From: Anaeromicrobium sediminis
GTDB lineage: Bacteria; Bacillota; Clostridia; Peptostreptococcales; Thermotaleaceae
NCBI RefSeq assembly: GCF_002270055.1
Contig: NZ_NIBG01000023.1
Coordinates: forward strand, 1 to 64,000
Length of the DNA: 64,000 nucleotides
Direction of reading: 5' to 3'
The notes beneath the pieces were generated by a model. That model did not search any database. It was not told the origin of the DNA and worked only from the letters and a program-made list of their open reading frames with translations. Shown here piece by piece: positions 17,733-26,299 of this stretch (within the stretch, counting starts at the first letter, position 1; every line of letters starts with the position of its first letter). Position numbers and translations under genes: made by a program.

Positions 17733-17866
17733 TATATTATTTTCCTATAATTTTTCAAAAAATGAAAAAAATATGTTTAATATTAGAGGTTTTTCTAAAA
17801 AATAGTAGTAATTAACTTATATTAGAGTAATTATTATTTTAACATAGATTTTAAGGAGGAAATATT

Positions 17867-18355
17867 ATGACTCAAGATAAAAAGGTATATGAAGTATTAG
17901 AAGGAATAAATGTTGAATATGATGTTCACGAACATCCCCCAGTATTAACTGTAGATGATGCATTAGAATACTGGAAAGACATTGAAGGTGTTCATTGTAA
18001 AAACTTATTCTTTAGAAACCAAAAGGGCAAGATGCACTATCTAGTAGTAATGGGTCACGACAAACCCCTAGATATTAGTGATTTAGGAAAAAAGACTGGA
18101 GCTGGAAAACTTAGTTTTGCATCAGATAAAAGACTAGATAAATATTTAGGATTAAAAACAGGAGCTGTTTCACCTTTTGGCATTATTAATGATGAGAATA
18201 AGGAAGTAAGAGTATACATAGATGAAGATATAATGAAGGGTGAAAAAGTAAACTTCCATCCTAATGTAAACACAGCTACTATAAGTATATCTTCTGATGA
18301 TTTTAGAAAGTTTTTAGGTCAGTCAGGAAATCAAGTTAAATATATAAGTATATAA
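17867..18355 (+). CDS. YbaK/ProX-type aminoacyl-tRNA deacylase domain protein
   Basis: 162 residues, a stand-alone YbaK/EbsC editing domain. Family features are HEHPPVLTVDDAL near the N-terminus, KNLFFRNQKGKMHYLVVM with the conserved lysine, and LGLKTGAVSPFGIIND. Members such as ProX and PrdX clear mischarged tRNA, typically Ala-tRNA(Pro). AAGGAGG precedes ATG 17867. It is divergent from the permease and followed by a weak hairpin near 18359-18392. Substrate tRNA is not determined. Confidence 0.88.
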   Translation: MTQDKKVYEVLEGINVEYDVHEHPPVLTVDDALEYWKDIEGVHCKNLFFRNQKGKMHYLVVMGHDKPLDISDLGKKTGAGKLSFASDKRLDKYLGLKTGAVSPFGIINDENKEVRVYIDEDIMKGEKVNFHPNVNTATISISSDDFRKFLGQSGNQVKYISI

Positions 18356-18941
18356 AGGATAAGAGGCTAGCCATTGGTTAGTCTTTTATTACTATAGGGG
18401 AAAGAATTCTATGTTTTTAATGTTGATTTTTAGGAGGTTTTTAATGTATATATAAAGGTGTGAATCATAGGTATATATTGCCATGTAAACAGTAAAAAAA
18501 AAAAGAGTCCAATAGGGTTTGGGCTCCTTTAAATATAAGATAATAAGATCTTCTTGTAGGACATAACAATTACTTGGTTGAATAATTGTTGTGTATTTTT
18601 TATGCATAGTACTCTAAGTTTTGGGGAACTCGAGTTATTACAATACAATTTATTTTGGGGATTGTATTGCCATGCTATTTATTAATTTTGTATATATAAA
18701 AAGCAAATAGAATGCCAAAATATATTAAATAGAATATTAAAAATATAACAAATAGTTATAAGCTAGTAAAATAGCAAAAAAATAAATAACTATGATTTTT
18801 ATTATATAATTTATGAAAGGAAGAAAACTATCAATGTGCAAAGTCATTTGGCAGTTATGTAAAAAAAATATGCATATAAAGTATGCACTGCATAGAGAAT
18901 TTGCACAATGCTTATGATATAATTTTCTTGAGGTGAAAAAA
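18356..18941. other. 586-base non-coding stretch with three hairpins
   Basis: No convincing gene on either strand. Hairpins: GAGTCC/GGGCTC (18505-18510/18521-18526) next to an A11 run, which on the minus strand would be a T11 tract; AACAATTA/TAATTGTT near 18566-18592 followed by GTGTATTTTTT on the plus strand; and a perfect CAATACAAT/ATTGTATTG (18641-18649/18661-18669). A small RNA is possible. The end of the region is the 5' leader of the activator gene. Confidence 0.4.
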
Positions 18942-20663
18942 ATGAATGATGGATCAGGCAAAGTGGACATACCTAGTGAACTTTTTAGATGCATTTTCAA
19001 TAACTCTAATGATGGAATAATTATAATAGATACTCTATATAAAATACATGATATAAATCCAAAGGCAGAAGAAATCCTGGGATTGGAAAAAAGCAATATA
19101 CAATATGAAAGTTTAAAAAAATCAGTTCCTAATTTATTTCACAAAGGTGAGTTAAAGAAGGGTGAAATTAATTTAGATAATGGTAAATCTATAGAGATGT
19201 GTGTAAAAAACATTGGATTTGGCATATACGAAAAAGCAATATTTTTAAAAGAAATATGTGAAATACATATTGAGTTTGAAGCTATTAAAAAGGGAATCAA
19301 TAGTATTGATGAGGGCATCATGCTTTGTAATGAAGATGGTAATGTGACCTTTTATAATGAAGCCTATGCAGAAATAGAATCTCTAGTTAGGGAAGATGTT
19401 ATAGGGAAAAATGTTACCAATGTATATGACCTTACAGAAGAAGATAGTTTAATGTTAAAATCAATTAAAACTAAAAAACCTATTTTAAATAGATATTTAA
19501 ACTACACCACATATATGGGAAAGAATCTTAATATAATTTGTAATACTTATCCTATAAAGGAAGATGGTCAAGCCCTAGGGGCAATATGTGTAACAAGGGA
19601 ATACTCTAAGGTTAAGACCCTATCAGAAAAAATAATAGAATGGCAAAAGAAGTTGTATGATAAAAAGGGAAAAAATGAAAGTGTGGTAGAGTCAGCCACT
19701 TATACGTTTGAAGATATTATAGGTATAGAAAAAATATTAAAAAATAATCTAGACTGGACAAAGAAAGTTTCAAAATCAGATCATCCCGTTTTAATATATG
19801 GAGAAACGGGAACAGGAAAAGAGTTAATGGCTCAAAGCATTCACAATGCCAGCAAGAGGAGGGAAGGACCCTTTATACCAATAAACTGTGCAGCTATTCC
19901 TGAAAATTTATTAGAGGGAATACTATTTGGAACTGTAAAGGGAGCTTTTACAGAAGCTACAGATAGACAAGGACTATTTGAACAAGCTAACGGAGGAACC
20001 CTTTTGCTAGATGAATTAAATTCCATGCCATTAGGTCTACAAGCAAAGCTTTTAAGAGTAATTCAAGAGAAAAAAGTGAGAAGAGTTGGAGCAAATAAGG
20101 AGATTCCAATAGACGTTAGAATTATTACCAATATAAATGTAGAGCCTAGCATAGCTGTAAAGAGAAAACTAATAAGGGAAGATTTATTTTATAGATTGGG
20201 AGTAGTATATATTAAAATTCCTCCACTTCGTGAAAGAAAGGAAGATATACTTCTTTTGACAGATTCTTTTCTTAAGGAAAATGAGAATGTAAAATTATCA
20301 AAGGCTGTAATAGATATGTTTATGGAATATGATTGGCCTGGTAATATAAGAGAGTTAAAGCACGTACTAGAATCTGCCCTCATAATGTTAAAGGAAGATG
20401 AGAATGTCATAAAAATACATCATTTGCCTATTCATATTAAAGAGAGGATAGGGCATGAAATTGAGGATAGTACAGAGAATTCAACTATGGATGAAGAAGA
20501 AAAACCTCTTGTGGAGACTATGGAAAATGTAGAGAAAGAAACTATTGTAGCCACCCTTAAAAAAAATAATTGGAATGTATCCAAGTCTTCTAGGGAATTG
20601 GGATTAAGAAGACAGAGTTTACAATATAGAATGAAGAAATATAACATATGGAAAATGAAATAA
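18942..20663 (+). CDS. Sigma-54-dependent transcriptional activator (PAS-AAA+-Fis)
   Basis: 573 residues. The N-terminus holds one PAS-like domain (about 8-60) and a second sensor region (about 120-210). The AAA+ domain spans roughly 250-475 with Walker A GETGTGKE (287-294), the sigma-54 contact loop at 334-339, Walker B GGTLLLDELNSM, and the R-finger region DLFYRLGV. A Fis-type helix-turn-helix (VSKSSRELGLRRQSLQYRMK) closes the protein. The normally invariant loop GAFTGA reads GAFTEA here. ATG 18942 is preferred over GTG 18933, because the GTG is part of the binding site GAGGTG (18930-18935). The likely target is the sigma-54 promoter of the nearby permease; the signal is unknown. Confidence 0.92.
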   Translation: MNDGSGKVDIPSELFRCIFNNSNDGIIIIDTLYKIHDINPKAEEILGLEKSNIQYESLKKSVPNLFHKGELKKGEINLDNGKSIEMCVKNIGFGIYEKAIFLKEICEIHIEFEAIKKGINSIDEGIMLCNEDGNVTFYNEAYAEIESLVREDVIGKNVTNVYDLTEEDSLMLKSIKTKKPILNRYLNYTTYMGKNLNIICNTYPIKEDGQALGAICVTREYSKVKTLSEKIIEWQKKLYDKKGKNESVVESATYTFEDIIGIEKILKNNLDWTKKVSKSDHPVLIYGETGTGKELMAQSIHNASKRREGPFIPINCAAIPENLLEGILFGTVKGAFTEATDRQGLFEQANGGTLLLDELNSMPLGLQAKLLRVIQEKKVRRVGANKEIPIDVRIITNINVEPSIAVKRKLIREDLFYRLGVVYIKIPPLRERKEDILLLTDSFLKENENVKLSKAVIDMFMEYDWPGNIRELKHVLESALIMLKEDENVIKIHHLPIHIKERIGHEIEDSTENSTMDEEEKPLVETMENVEKETIVATLKKNNWNVSKSSRELGLRRQSLQYRMKKYNIWKMK

Positions 20664-20668
20664 AGAGT

Positions 20669-20706
20669 AAAAAAGCATTTAGATTTGAAATCTAAATGCT
20701 TTTTTA
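20669..20706 (+). terminator. Intrinsic terminator
   Basis: AGCATTTAGATTT (20674-20686) pairs with AAATCTAAATGCT (20688-20700), flanked by A and T runs. Confidence 0.9.
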
Positions 20707-20867
20707 TTCTTTATAGAACCTTTAATTGTAATCATAAAAAATATTTAAATATAAATCACTTAGATATGTAAAAATTGGAATAAATATGAAAAACGTAAAT
20801 AAATATATTTGTGAGGGCTAAATAAGAAAAATTATAAAAATGAGAGTCAAAGAGGAGGAAAAATAAT

Positions 20868-21302
20868 ATGGCGTTCTTTAGTTTAGGAAGACTAATGGAT
20901 TTTAAGAAAGGTGCAAAAAAGTTTAATAACAAGGATTTCTTGCAGGCTGTATGTGGAGTTTGTTGTGCTGTTGCTTATGCTGATGGAAGTTGTTCAGATG
21001 AAGAAATGGCAACAATGCAAGCTTTAATTATGAACGATGAATCTTTAAGCGAATTCACACCTGGAGAAATTGAAATAGAGATAGAGAGACACAGCAAAAA
21101 CTTTAAATTAAATCAGATAGTAGGAGAATTAAATGCTAAGAAGGCTGTAAAAGGTTTAGGAGGAACGGAACAGAAAGAAATGACTGTAGCCATTGCCTTA
21201 GCCGTAGCTGGAGCTGATGGTAAAATCGATGATAGCGAAGTTAAGGTAATTAAGAAGTTTGCATCAGAAATGGGTGTAAGTACAAGGGCCTTTGGAATAT
21301 AA
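20868..21302 (+). CDS. TerB-like (tellurite-resistance B family) protein
   Basis: 144 residues, all helical, with the internal two-fold pattern of TerB proteins: VAYADGSCSDEEM (about 36-48) and AVAGADGKIDDSEV (about 117-130), both acidic Ca-binding-like ADG motifs. No signal peptide. GAGGAGG precedes ATG 20868. It stands alone between terminators; no other ter genes are in the window, so a general stress or envelope role is as likely as tellurite resistance. Confidence 0.8.
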   Translation: MAFFSLGRLMDFKKGAKKFNNKDFLQAVCGVCCAVAYADGSCSDEEMATMQALIMNDESLSEFTPGEIEIEIERHSKNFKLNQIVGELNAKKAVKGLGGTEQKEMTVAIALAVAGADGKIDDSEVKVIKKFASEMGVSTRAFGI

Positions 21303-21367
21303 AAAAGCTACATATGTTTTAAAGACCTTGGTTATTAATTCTATAAATTGGGAAGTAAGAATAAAAG

Positions 21368-21394
21368 ACTAGTTTAATAATACTAGTATTTTTT
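21368..21394 (+). terminator. Intrinsic terminator after the TerB-like gene
   Basis: ACTAGT (21368-21373) pairs with ACTAGT (21382-21387); T6 follows at 21389-21394. Confidence 0.65.
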
Positions 21395-21625
21395 CATTGA
21401 TTTATGATACTTAGCACTTAATAACAATATTATTTTTTATGGTTTTATAGACCAGCTATTGATTACTATTAACTGGTATGTATGAGTGAAGTTCATATAG
21501 TTTTAAGGTAACATAAAGTCACTTAGATTATGACATTTAAAGACCCAAAAGAATTAATGTTATTATGTGAAAAAAGTCAATTAAAAAAGTGGATAAATAT
21601 TAAAGTCTATATTTTTATCCACAAC

Positions 21626-21670
21626 AAGGAGAAGGCGGTAGCTAAAATGATTATCTACATCCTTCTCCTT
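21626..21670 (+). promoter_or_regulatory. Hairpin in the leader of the cysteine desulfurase-like gene
   Basis: AAGGAGAAGG (21626-21635) pairs perfectly with CCTTCTCCTT (21661-21670), and GTAG (21638-21641) with CTAC (21655-21658) inside. No T run follows. The 5' arm looks like a ribosome binding site, so it may be an old or sequestered one. Confidence 0.5.
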
Positions 21671-21760
21671 ATATATGTTAACACCATTTACACTTCCGTC
21701 ATTATATTCATTACTTTAGAATATACATCTAAAAAGACAAACTATTAAAGGGGGATGTGT

Positions 21761-23026
21761 ATGGAATTTAGGTTTGATGTACATAAAATAAGAAAAGAAT
21801 TTCCCAGTACTAATAAAAAAGTAAATGGTAATCCTGTAGCCATATTAGATGGGCCTGGTGGATCACAAGTTCCTAAAATGGTAGTGGAGAAAATAAATGA
21901 CTATATGTTTAACCATAATGCAAATGAGCATGGGCAGTTTGAACCTTCTAAGAAAACGGAAGAATTAATAATGGAAGGAAGGGCAGTTCTGGGACAGTTT
22001 TTAGGATGTAGTAAGGATGAAATAGCCTTTGGGCCTAGCTCTACTAATAATAACTTCATGTTGGCATTGGCCATCGGTAGGGATTTAGAAGAAGGAGATG
22101 AAATCATAATTACAGATATGGATCACACTTGCAATAGATCTCCATGGCTCATGTTAGAAGAAAGGGGAGCTGTAGTTAAAAGTGTAAGGGTAGATCCTAA
22201 TACTTGTCTATTAGATGAAGAAGATTTTAAGAATAAACTTTCTAACAAAACAAAAGTAGTTGCCCTAAATTATGCATCTAATGCAGTGGGAACCATAACG
22301 GATGTGAAAAAACTCATAAAGATGGCCCATGAAGTAGGAGCATTAACTGTGGTAGATGCAGTTCATTATGCTCCCCATAAACCTATAGATGTAAAAGATA
22401 TAGATACGGACTTTTTACTTTGTTCTGCATATAAATTCTTTGGTCCCCATTTAGGAGTATTATATGCTAAAAAAGAAGTGATGGAGAAAATAAGGACTAT
22501 TAGGGTTATGGCAGATGATATAGAAGAGCCTCCATATAAGTTTCAAACGGGAACTCCTTGTTATGAGTTGATTTGTGGAGCAGCAAAGGCTGTGAAGTTC
22601 ATTAGTTGGATCGGTAAAGACTACGAAGAGTATTTTAAATCAGAATTAGAGGGATTATTAGGTAAAAGAAGGAGTATAGTGGCAGGGATGCTGGCCATAG
22701 ATAAATATGAAGAGGAATTGGCTGAGTATTTAAGGTGTGAGTTAGAGAAAATAAATGGAGTGACTTTATATGGAGCACCTGCGAATCATCCTAAAACTAG
22801 TACTGTATCCTTTACCCATGATAAAATAAATTCCATGGAAATCTGTGAGGAATTAGCTGAAGAAGGTATATATGGCTGGAACGGAGATTTTTATGCTATA
22901 AAATTAGTTAATGATGTATTAGGCTTAACTGACAGGAGAGGTCTAGTGAGAATAGGTTTTGCTCCATATAATACTATGGATGATGTGAAAAGAACTGTGA
23001 AAGTATTAAAGGATATATTAGAGTAA
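21761..23026 (+). CDS. Cysteine desulfurase-like class V aminotransferase
   Basis: 421 residues. Fold-type I PLP enzyme with K225 in SAYKFFGPHLG as the Schiff-base lysine, DAVHYAPH supplying the PLP Asp and His, and HANEHGQFEPSKKTEE-type N-terminal blocks characteristic of the stand-alone cysteine desulfurase-like subgroup rather than IscS. No IscU or SufU partner is next to it, so Fe-S assembly is not implied; the substrate is unknown. ATG 21761 is preferred to 21755, which overlaps the binding site AAAGGGGG. Confidence 0.85.
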   Translation: MEFRFDVHKIRKEFPSTNKKVNGNPVAILDGPGGSQVPKMVVEKINDYMFNHNANEHGQFEPSKKTEELIMEGRAVLGQFLGCSKDEIAFGPSSTNNNFMLALAIGRDLEEGDEIIITDMDHTCNRSPWLMLEERGAVVKSVRVDPNTCLLDEEDFKNKLSNKTKVVALNYASNAVGTITDVKKLIKMAHEVGALTVVDAVHYAPHKPIDVKDIDTDFLLCSAYKFFGPHLGVLYAKKEVMEKIRTIRVMADDIEEPPYKFQTGTPCYELICGAAKAVKFISWIGKDYEEYFKSELEGLLGKRRSIVAGMLAIDKYEEELAEYLRCELEKINGVTLYGAPANHPKTSTVSFTHDKINSMEICEELAEEGIYGWNGDFYAIKLVNDVLGLTDRRGLVRIGFAPYNTMDDVKRTVKVLKDILE

Positions 23027-23113
23027 TATATAAGGGGCTGAACTTTACAGCCCTTTATTTTATGAGGTAAAATATATGCATTAACATCTAAATAAACTCT
23101 GGGGGGAGTACAT

Positions 23114-23977
23114 ATGAAACTAGAAGTAAGTATAGTAAATGCCTTTGGAAAAAGTGAAGAAGGTGGAAATGGGGCTGGGGTTGTAGTAGATGCAAATAAC
23201 CTTAGTGAAGAACAAATGCAACAAATAGCAAAGGAAGTAGGATTATCAGAAACAGCCTTTGTACAAAAAAGTAGTAAGGCAGATTTTAAAGTAAGATTTT
23301 TCACACCAGCAGAAGAGGTAGATTTATGTGGTCATGCTACCATAGCCACATTCTATTTACTTAAGAAAAGGGGATTAATAAAGATAGGAAACTACACTCA
23401 AGAAACTAAAGCAGGAGTATTAAACGTACAGGTAAATGAAGATAATAGCATATTGATGGATCAAAGTATACCTGAGTTTTTTGAGGAGTTAGATAAGGAA
23501 GAAATAGCTAAATCCTTAAACATAGATGTAGAACATATTAGTGATGAACTACCAGTTCAAATAGTATCTACAGGATTAAAAGATATTATGATTCCTATAA
23601 AGACTATGGAAATATTAAATTCTATAGAGCCTAATTTTCAAATGATAACAGAAGTAAGTAAAAAATATGAAGTGGTAGGGTACCATGTTTTTTCTTTAGA
23701 AACGATGGAAAATGCCACTGCCCATTGCAGAAATTTTGCTCCCCTATATGACATACCAGAAGAATCAGCAACAGGTACATCTAATGGAGCCCTTAGTTCA
23801 TATCTATATAAACATGATAAATTAGATAAAATGTATAACTTAGTATTTGAACAGGGATATGCCATGAAAAAGCCATCAGAAATTAGAGCTGCATTAGAAG
23901 TAGAAAAGGGACAAATAAGAAAGGTGAAAGTTGGAGGTTGTGCCCTAGAGGTAAAACCTATGATAGTGAGTATATAA
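23114..23977 (+). CDS. PhzF-family isomerase-like protein
   Basis: 287 residues, normal for PhzF/YddE. Two-domain diaminopimelate-epimerase-like fold. The conserved Glu is in GLSETAFV, with DLCGHATIATFYLL and the ESATGTSNGALSSYL loop. Family members isomerise small amino-acid-derived acids; the substrate here is unknown. GGGGGGAG precedes ATG 23114. It follows the cysteine desulfurase-like gene by 87 bases on the same strand and may share a transcript. Ends at the terminator at 23983-24018. Confidence 0.88.
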   Translation: MKLEVSIVNAFGKSEEGGNGAGVVVDANNLSEEQMQQIAKEVGLSETAFVQKSSKADFKVRFFTPAEEVDLCGHATIATFYLLKKRGLIKIGNYTQETKAGVLNVQVNEDNSILMDQSIPEFFEELDKEEIAKSLNIDVEHISDELPVQIVSTGLKDIMIPIKTMEILNSIEPNFQMITEVSKKYEVVGYHVFSLETMENATAHCRNFAPLYDIPEESATGTSNGALSSYLYKHDKLDKMYNLVFEQGYAMKKPSEIRAALEVEKGQIRKVKVGGCALEVKPMIVSI

Positions 23978-23982
23978 TGATA

Positions 23983-24018
23983 AAAGAGATAAATTATAGA
24001 TATAATTTATCTCTTTTT
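23983..24018 (+). terminator. Intrinsic terminator
   Basis: AAAGAGATAAATTATA pairs with TATAATTTATCTCTTT around GA, followed by T5. Confidence 0.9.
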
Positions 24019-24076
24019 CATATACATTATGAATTTGAACTTACCTAGACTTTACATTAAATTTACATGGAGTATA

Positions 24077-24628
24077 TTAATGATAAGAAATTATTGTATA
24101 AGCAGTTGCTGTTGTATCTCCTTGATTGGAATAGGTATGTTTTACATCTGTACTAAACTTCAACATTTGGCCTTTTTCTATAGAGTAGTTCTTTTCGTTT
24201 ATTGTCACATCTATAGTTCCTTCTACTACTAATAAAAACTCTTCAATGCCATTTGCATGGGTACTGGAGTTATGTACCGTATTAGGCTCTATTTCTACCC
24301 AAAATACTTCAAATTTTCTATTAGAATCAAAAGGTGCAAAGGGATAGGCTTTGTATTTAGAATTAACTTCGTGAAGAGGAGTTACCTGTTCCTTTGAAAT
24401 TATAGTTGGCTTTGTAGTTTTCTCGTCTACTAATGAAGTGAAAGATACTTGAAGGCCGTTGCATATTTTCCACAGGGTATTAATAGTTGGATTAGATTCT
24501 CCCCGTTCTATCTGACCTAACATACTTTTACTTATTCCCGTAACCTCTGATAATTTGTCTAATGTATATCCTAGGGACTTTCTTAAGTCCTTTAAATTAT
24601 TTCCTATAACATGATTTAACTTGTCCAT
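24077..24628 (-). CDS. XRE-family regulator with cupin sensor domain
   Basis: 183 residues. The N-terminal helix-turn-helix (about 9-62; TLDKLSEVTGISKSMLGQIE) is followed by a small cupin barrel (about 105-180; GIEEFLLVVEGTIDV and GQMLKFSTDVKHTY), the layout of PuuR/SutR-type repressors that sense small metabolites. AAGGAGG precedes ATG 24628. It is divergent from the HD-domain gene, with palindromes between them that look like its operators. A similar site lies before the FAD enzyme at 40361. Confidence 0.92.
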   Translation of the reverse strand: MDKLNHVIGNNLKDLRKSLGYTLDKLSEVTGISKSMLGQIERGESNPTINTLWKICNGLQVSFTSLVDEKTTKPTIISKEQVTPLHEVNSKYKAYPFAPFDSNRKFEVFWVEIEPNTVHNSSTHANGIEEFLLVVEGTIDVTINEKNYSIEKGQMLKFSTDVKHTYSNQGDTTATAYTIISYH

Positions 24629-24661
24629 ATTTCCTCCTTAAAAAACTTGTGCCACATAATG

Positions 24662-24738
24662 GAATATATTATAATAAAACGTATAATAATACGTTATGTT
24701 GGAAATTATGTTAATATAACGTACTCGAATATATTATA
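24662..24738. promoter_or_regulatory. Operator region between XRE-cupin and HD genes
   Basis: Palindrome AACGTAT-N4-ATACGTT (24678-24695), a further half-site ATATAACGTAC (24714-24724), and a direct repeat GAATATATTATA (24662-24673 and 24727-24738). The half-site ATAACGTA(T/C) recurs at 40304-40314. Confidence 0.6.
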
Positions 24739-24784
24739 CCACGATAAACTATTATTATGAACAAATATGAGAGGGGGAGTACAA

Positions 24785-25354
24785 ATGGAAATAATGAGAG
24801 AAAATGCATTAAGTTTATTGAAAGAACATGTAGAAGCAGATAGTCTTATGAAACATTGTCTGGCGGTTGAGGCTTCTATGAGGGGTTATGCTAAGAAATT
24901 TGGAGAAGATGTGGAGAGATGGGGAGCCTGTGGGTTGTTACATGATGTGGATTTTGAAAAGTATCCAGATACTCATCCACTACCAGGAACAGAAATACTA
25001 AAGGACAGTGGATATGATGATGAATTTGTAACGGCAGTAAAGGGCCACTCTAATAGTACAAATACTCCTAGAGAAACTACTTTGGCAAAGACTTTATATT
25101 CAGTAGATGAGTTATCGGGATTTGTAATTGCCTGTGTATTAGTAAGACCTAATAAGTTTGAGGGATTAAAGGTAAAGTCCATTAAGAAAAAGCTTAAGGA
25201 CAAGGCCTTTGCTAAGGCAATAAATAGAGATCAAATAAAGGAAAGTGCAGATGAATTAGGAGTGGATCTTACAGAACATATACAAACTGTAGTAGATGCT
25301 ATAGTTTTAAGAGAAACAGAATTAAATGAAATGGGAATGAGTTTAATAGGATAA
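24785..25354 (+). CDS. HD-domain (HDIG-type) metal-dependent phosphohydrolase-like protein
   Basis: 189 residues. HD-domain ligands are visible: H29 region (LMKHCLAVEA), the HD pair in LLHDVDFEKYP, HPLPGTEIL, and the later GHSN and SVDEL residues. Substrate unknown; such small HD proteins act on nucleotides or similar phosphoesters. ATG 24785 is chosen for GAGGGGGAG 6 bases upstream rather than the in-frame ATG 24767. Divergent from the XRE-cupin regulator and probably repressed by it. Confidence 0.82.
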   Translation: MEIMRENALSLLKEHVEADSLMKHCLAVEASMRGYAKKFGEDVERWGACGLLHDVDFEKYPDTHPLPGTEILKDSGYDDEFVTAVKGHSNSTNTPRETTLAKTLYSVDELSGFVIACVLVRPNKFEGLKVKSIKKKLKDKAFAKAINRDQIKESADELGVDLTEHIQTVVDAIVLRETELNEMGMSLIG

Positions 25355-25389
25355 AAAAGAGATAAAACTTAACGTTTTATCTCTTTTTT
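25353..25389. terminator. Bidirectional terminator
   Basis: AAAAAAGAGATAAAAC (25353-25368) pairs with GTTTTATCTCTTTTTT (25374-25389). It serves the HD gene and the convergent membrane-protein gene. Confidence 0.9.
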
Positions 25390-25391
25390 CA

Positions 25392-26078
25392 TCATTTTAA
25401 TTTCCAATCAAAATAAAATTTACCTCTAGCATCATTCGCTTTTATTTTTAGTTTATATATATTATGTTTTTTTACTGGAATGGACACAGTTCTAGTTTCA
25501 CCAGATTTAAAAATTAATTTGGGAGAATTATTAAAATATATACCCATGTCAATGTAACCATTTATTCTAGAAGAGTAACTTATTATTAAATCTCCATCCC
25601 TTTGAAATCTCAGTTCCTTTTCCTTTGTACCTGTAAAATCCTTTAGTACACCATTATATGTATTTGATGAAGAATCTATTCTTATGGAAGAATCATCAGT
25701 AGAAGGAATTGGATTTACTCCCTTTGAGTAACCAGAGGCAATTCCCAATAATAAAACTACTAATAGTATACATATGATTCTAACGGTACCATTAGATAAA
25801 TCAAACTGAAAGTTGTATGATTTTTTTTCTATGGTTTCTCCATAATTTTTATATATTCTAAATTCCCTTATGAAAATATAAGATAAAAATCCCATTTCAT
25901 AGGGGATAAACAGAGATACCACTATCCATAAAATCTTATCCATTCGAACCTTTGAAGCATCATTATATATGTATGCTATTTTAAATAATATGAAGAAAGT
26001 TTTAAGTAAGAGGCTTAAAACACCCACATTGATGAAAAAATTATTAAATGTATTTAAATTTTGAAATAAAGGATTCAT
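25392..26078 (-). CDS. Membrane protein of unknown function
   Basis: 228 residues. Three hydrophobic segments: about 18-35 (VLSLLLKTFFILFKIAYI), about 48-70 (ILWIVVSLFIPYEMGFLSYIFI, resembling the short two-helix PLDc_N module) and about 98-117 (IICILLVVLLLGIASGY). A polar, beta-rich domain of about 110 residues follows, presumably outside the membrane, with Ser/Asn-rich linker. I do not recognise the family. Start ATG 26078 is chosen for AAGGAGG 6 bases upstream; an in-frame ATG at 26108 lacks one. Confidence 0.7.
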   Translation of the reverse strand: MNPLFQNLNTFNNFFINVGVLSLLLKTFFILFKIAYIYNDASKVRMDKILWIVVSLFIPYEMGFLSYIFIREFRIYKNYGETIEKKSYNFQFDLSNGTVRIICILLVVLLLGIASGYSKGVNPIPSTDDSSIRIDSSSNTYNGVLKDFTGTKEKELRFQRDGDLIISYSSRINGYIDMGIYFNNSPKLIFKSGETRTVSIPVKKHNIYKLKIKANDARGKFYFDWKLK

Positions 26079-26265
26079 GAAATACCTCCTTGTGTAAAAA
26101 ATATCCATTTTAATTATATATGAAAAATTACATTATGCCAATAAAGAGAACATTGTTATAATAATTTGTTTATAGATATAGATAAATTATTTCCAAATTT
26201 AATAAATTCTAGCTATATATGAGTTTTGGCAAATTAGAAAAATTTTGAATTTATACACAAGTTGT

Positions 26266-26293
26266 TTGACTATTTGCTTTTTTGTAGTATAAT
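26266..26293 (+). promoter_or_regulatory. Sigma-A promoter of tdh-kbl
   Basis: TTGACT (26266-26271), 16-base spacer, TATAAT (26288-26293). Transcription should begin near 26300, leaving a leader of about 205 bases before tdh. Confidence 0.85.
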
Positions 26294-26299
26294 AAATTT

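Larger units (their letters stand above)
17481..17866. other. Divergent intergenic region (permease / deacylase)
   Basis: 386 bases, AT-rich, no gene. It holds the sigma-54 promoter of the permease (17512-17528) and a cluster of related repeats (17686-17732) described separately. A strong site (TAAGGAGGA, about 17852-17860) starts the deacylase gene at 17867. Confidence 0.6.
21303..21760. other. 458-base intergenic stretch with terminator and hairpin
   Basis: No supported gene; an open stretch at 21530-21748 has no ribosome binding site. It contains a terminator at 21368-21394 (ACTAGT repeated around an 8-base loop, then ATTTTTT) and a 45-base hairpin at 21626-21670 described separately. Confidence 0.5.

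Noticed and set aside
18392-18607. Minus-strand 71-codon frame
   Set aside because: Low-complexity composition, no ribosome site, overlaps hairpins; not supported as a gene.
21530-21748. 72-codon open frame before the desulfurase-like gene
   Set aside because: No ribosome site, and it crosses the hairpin at 21626-21670; composition looks non-coding.
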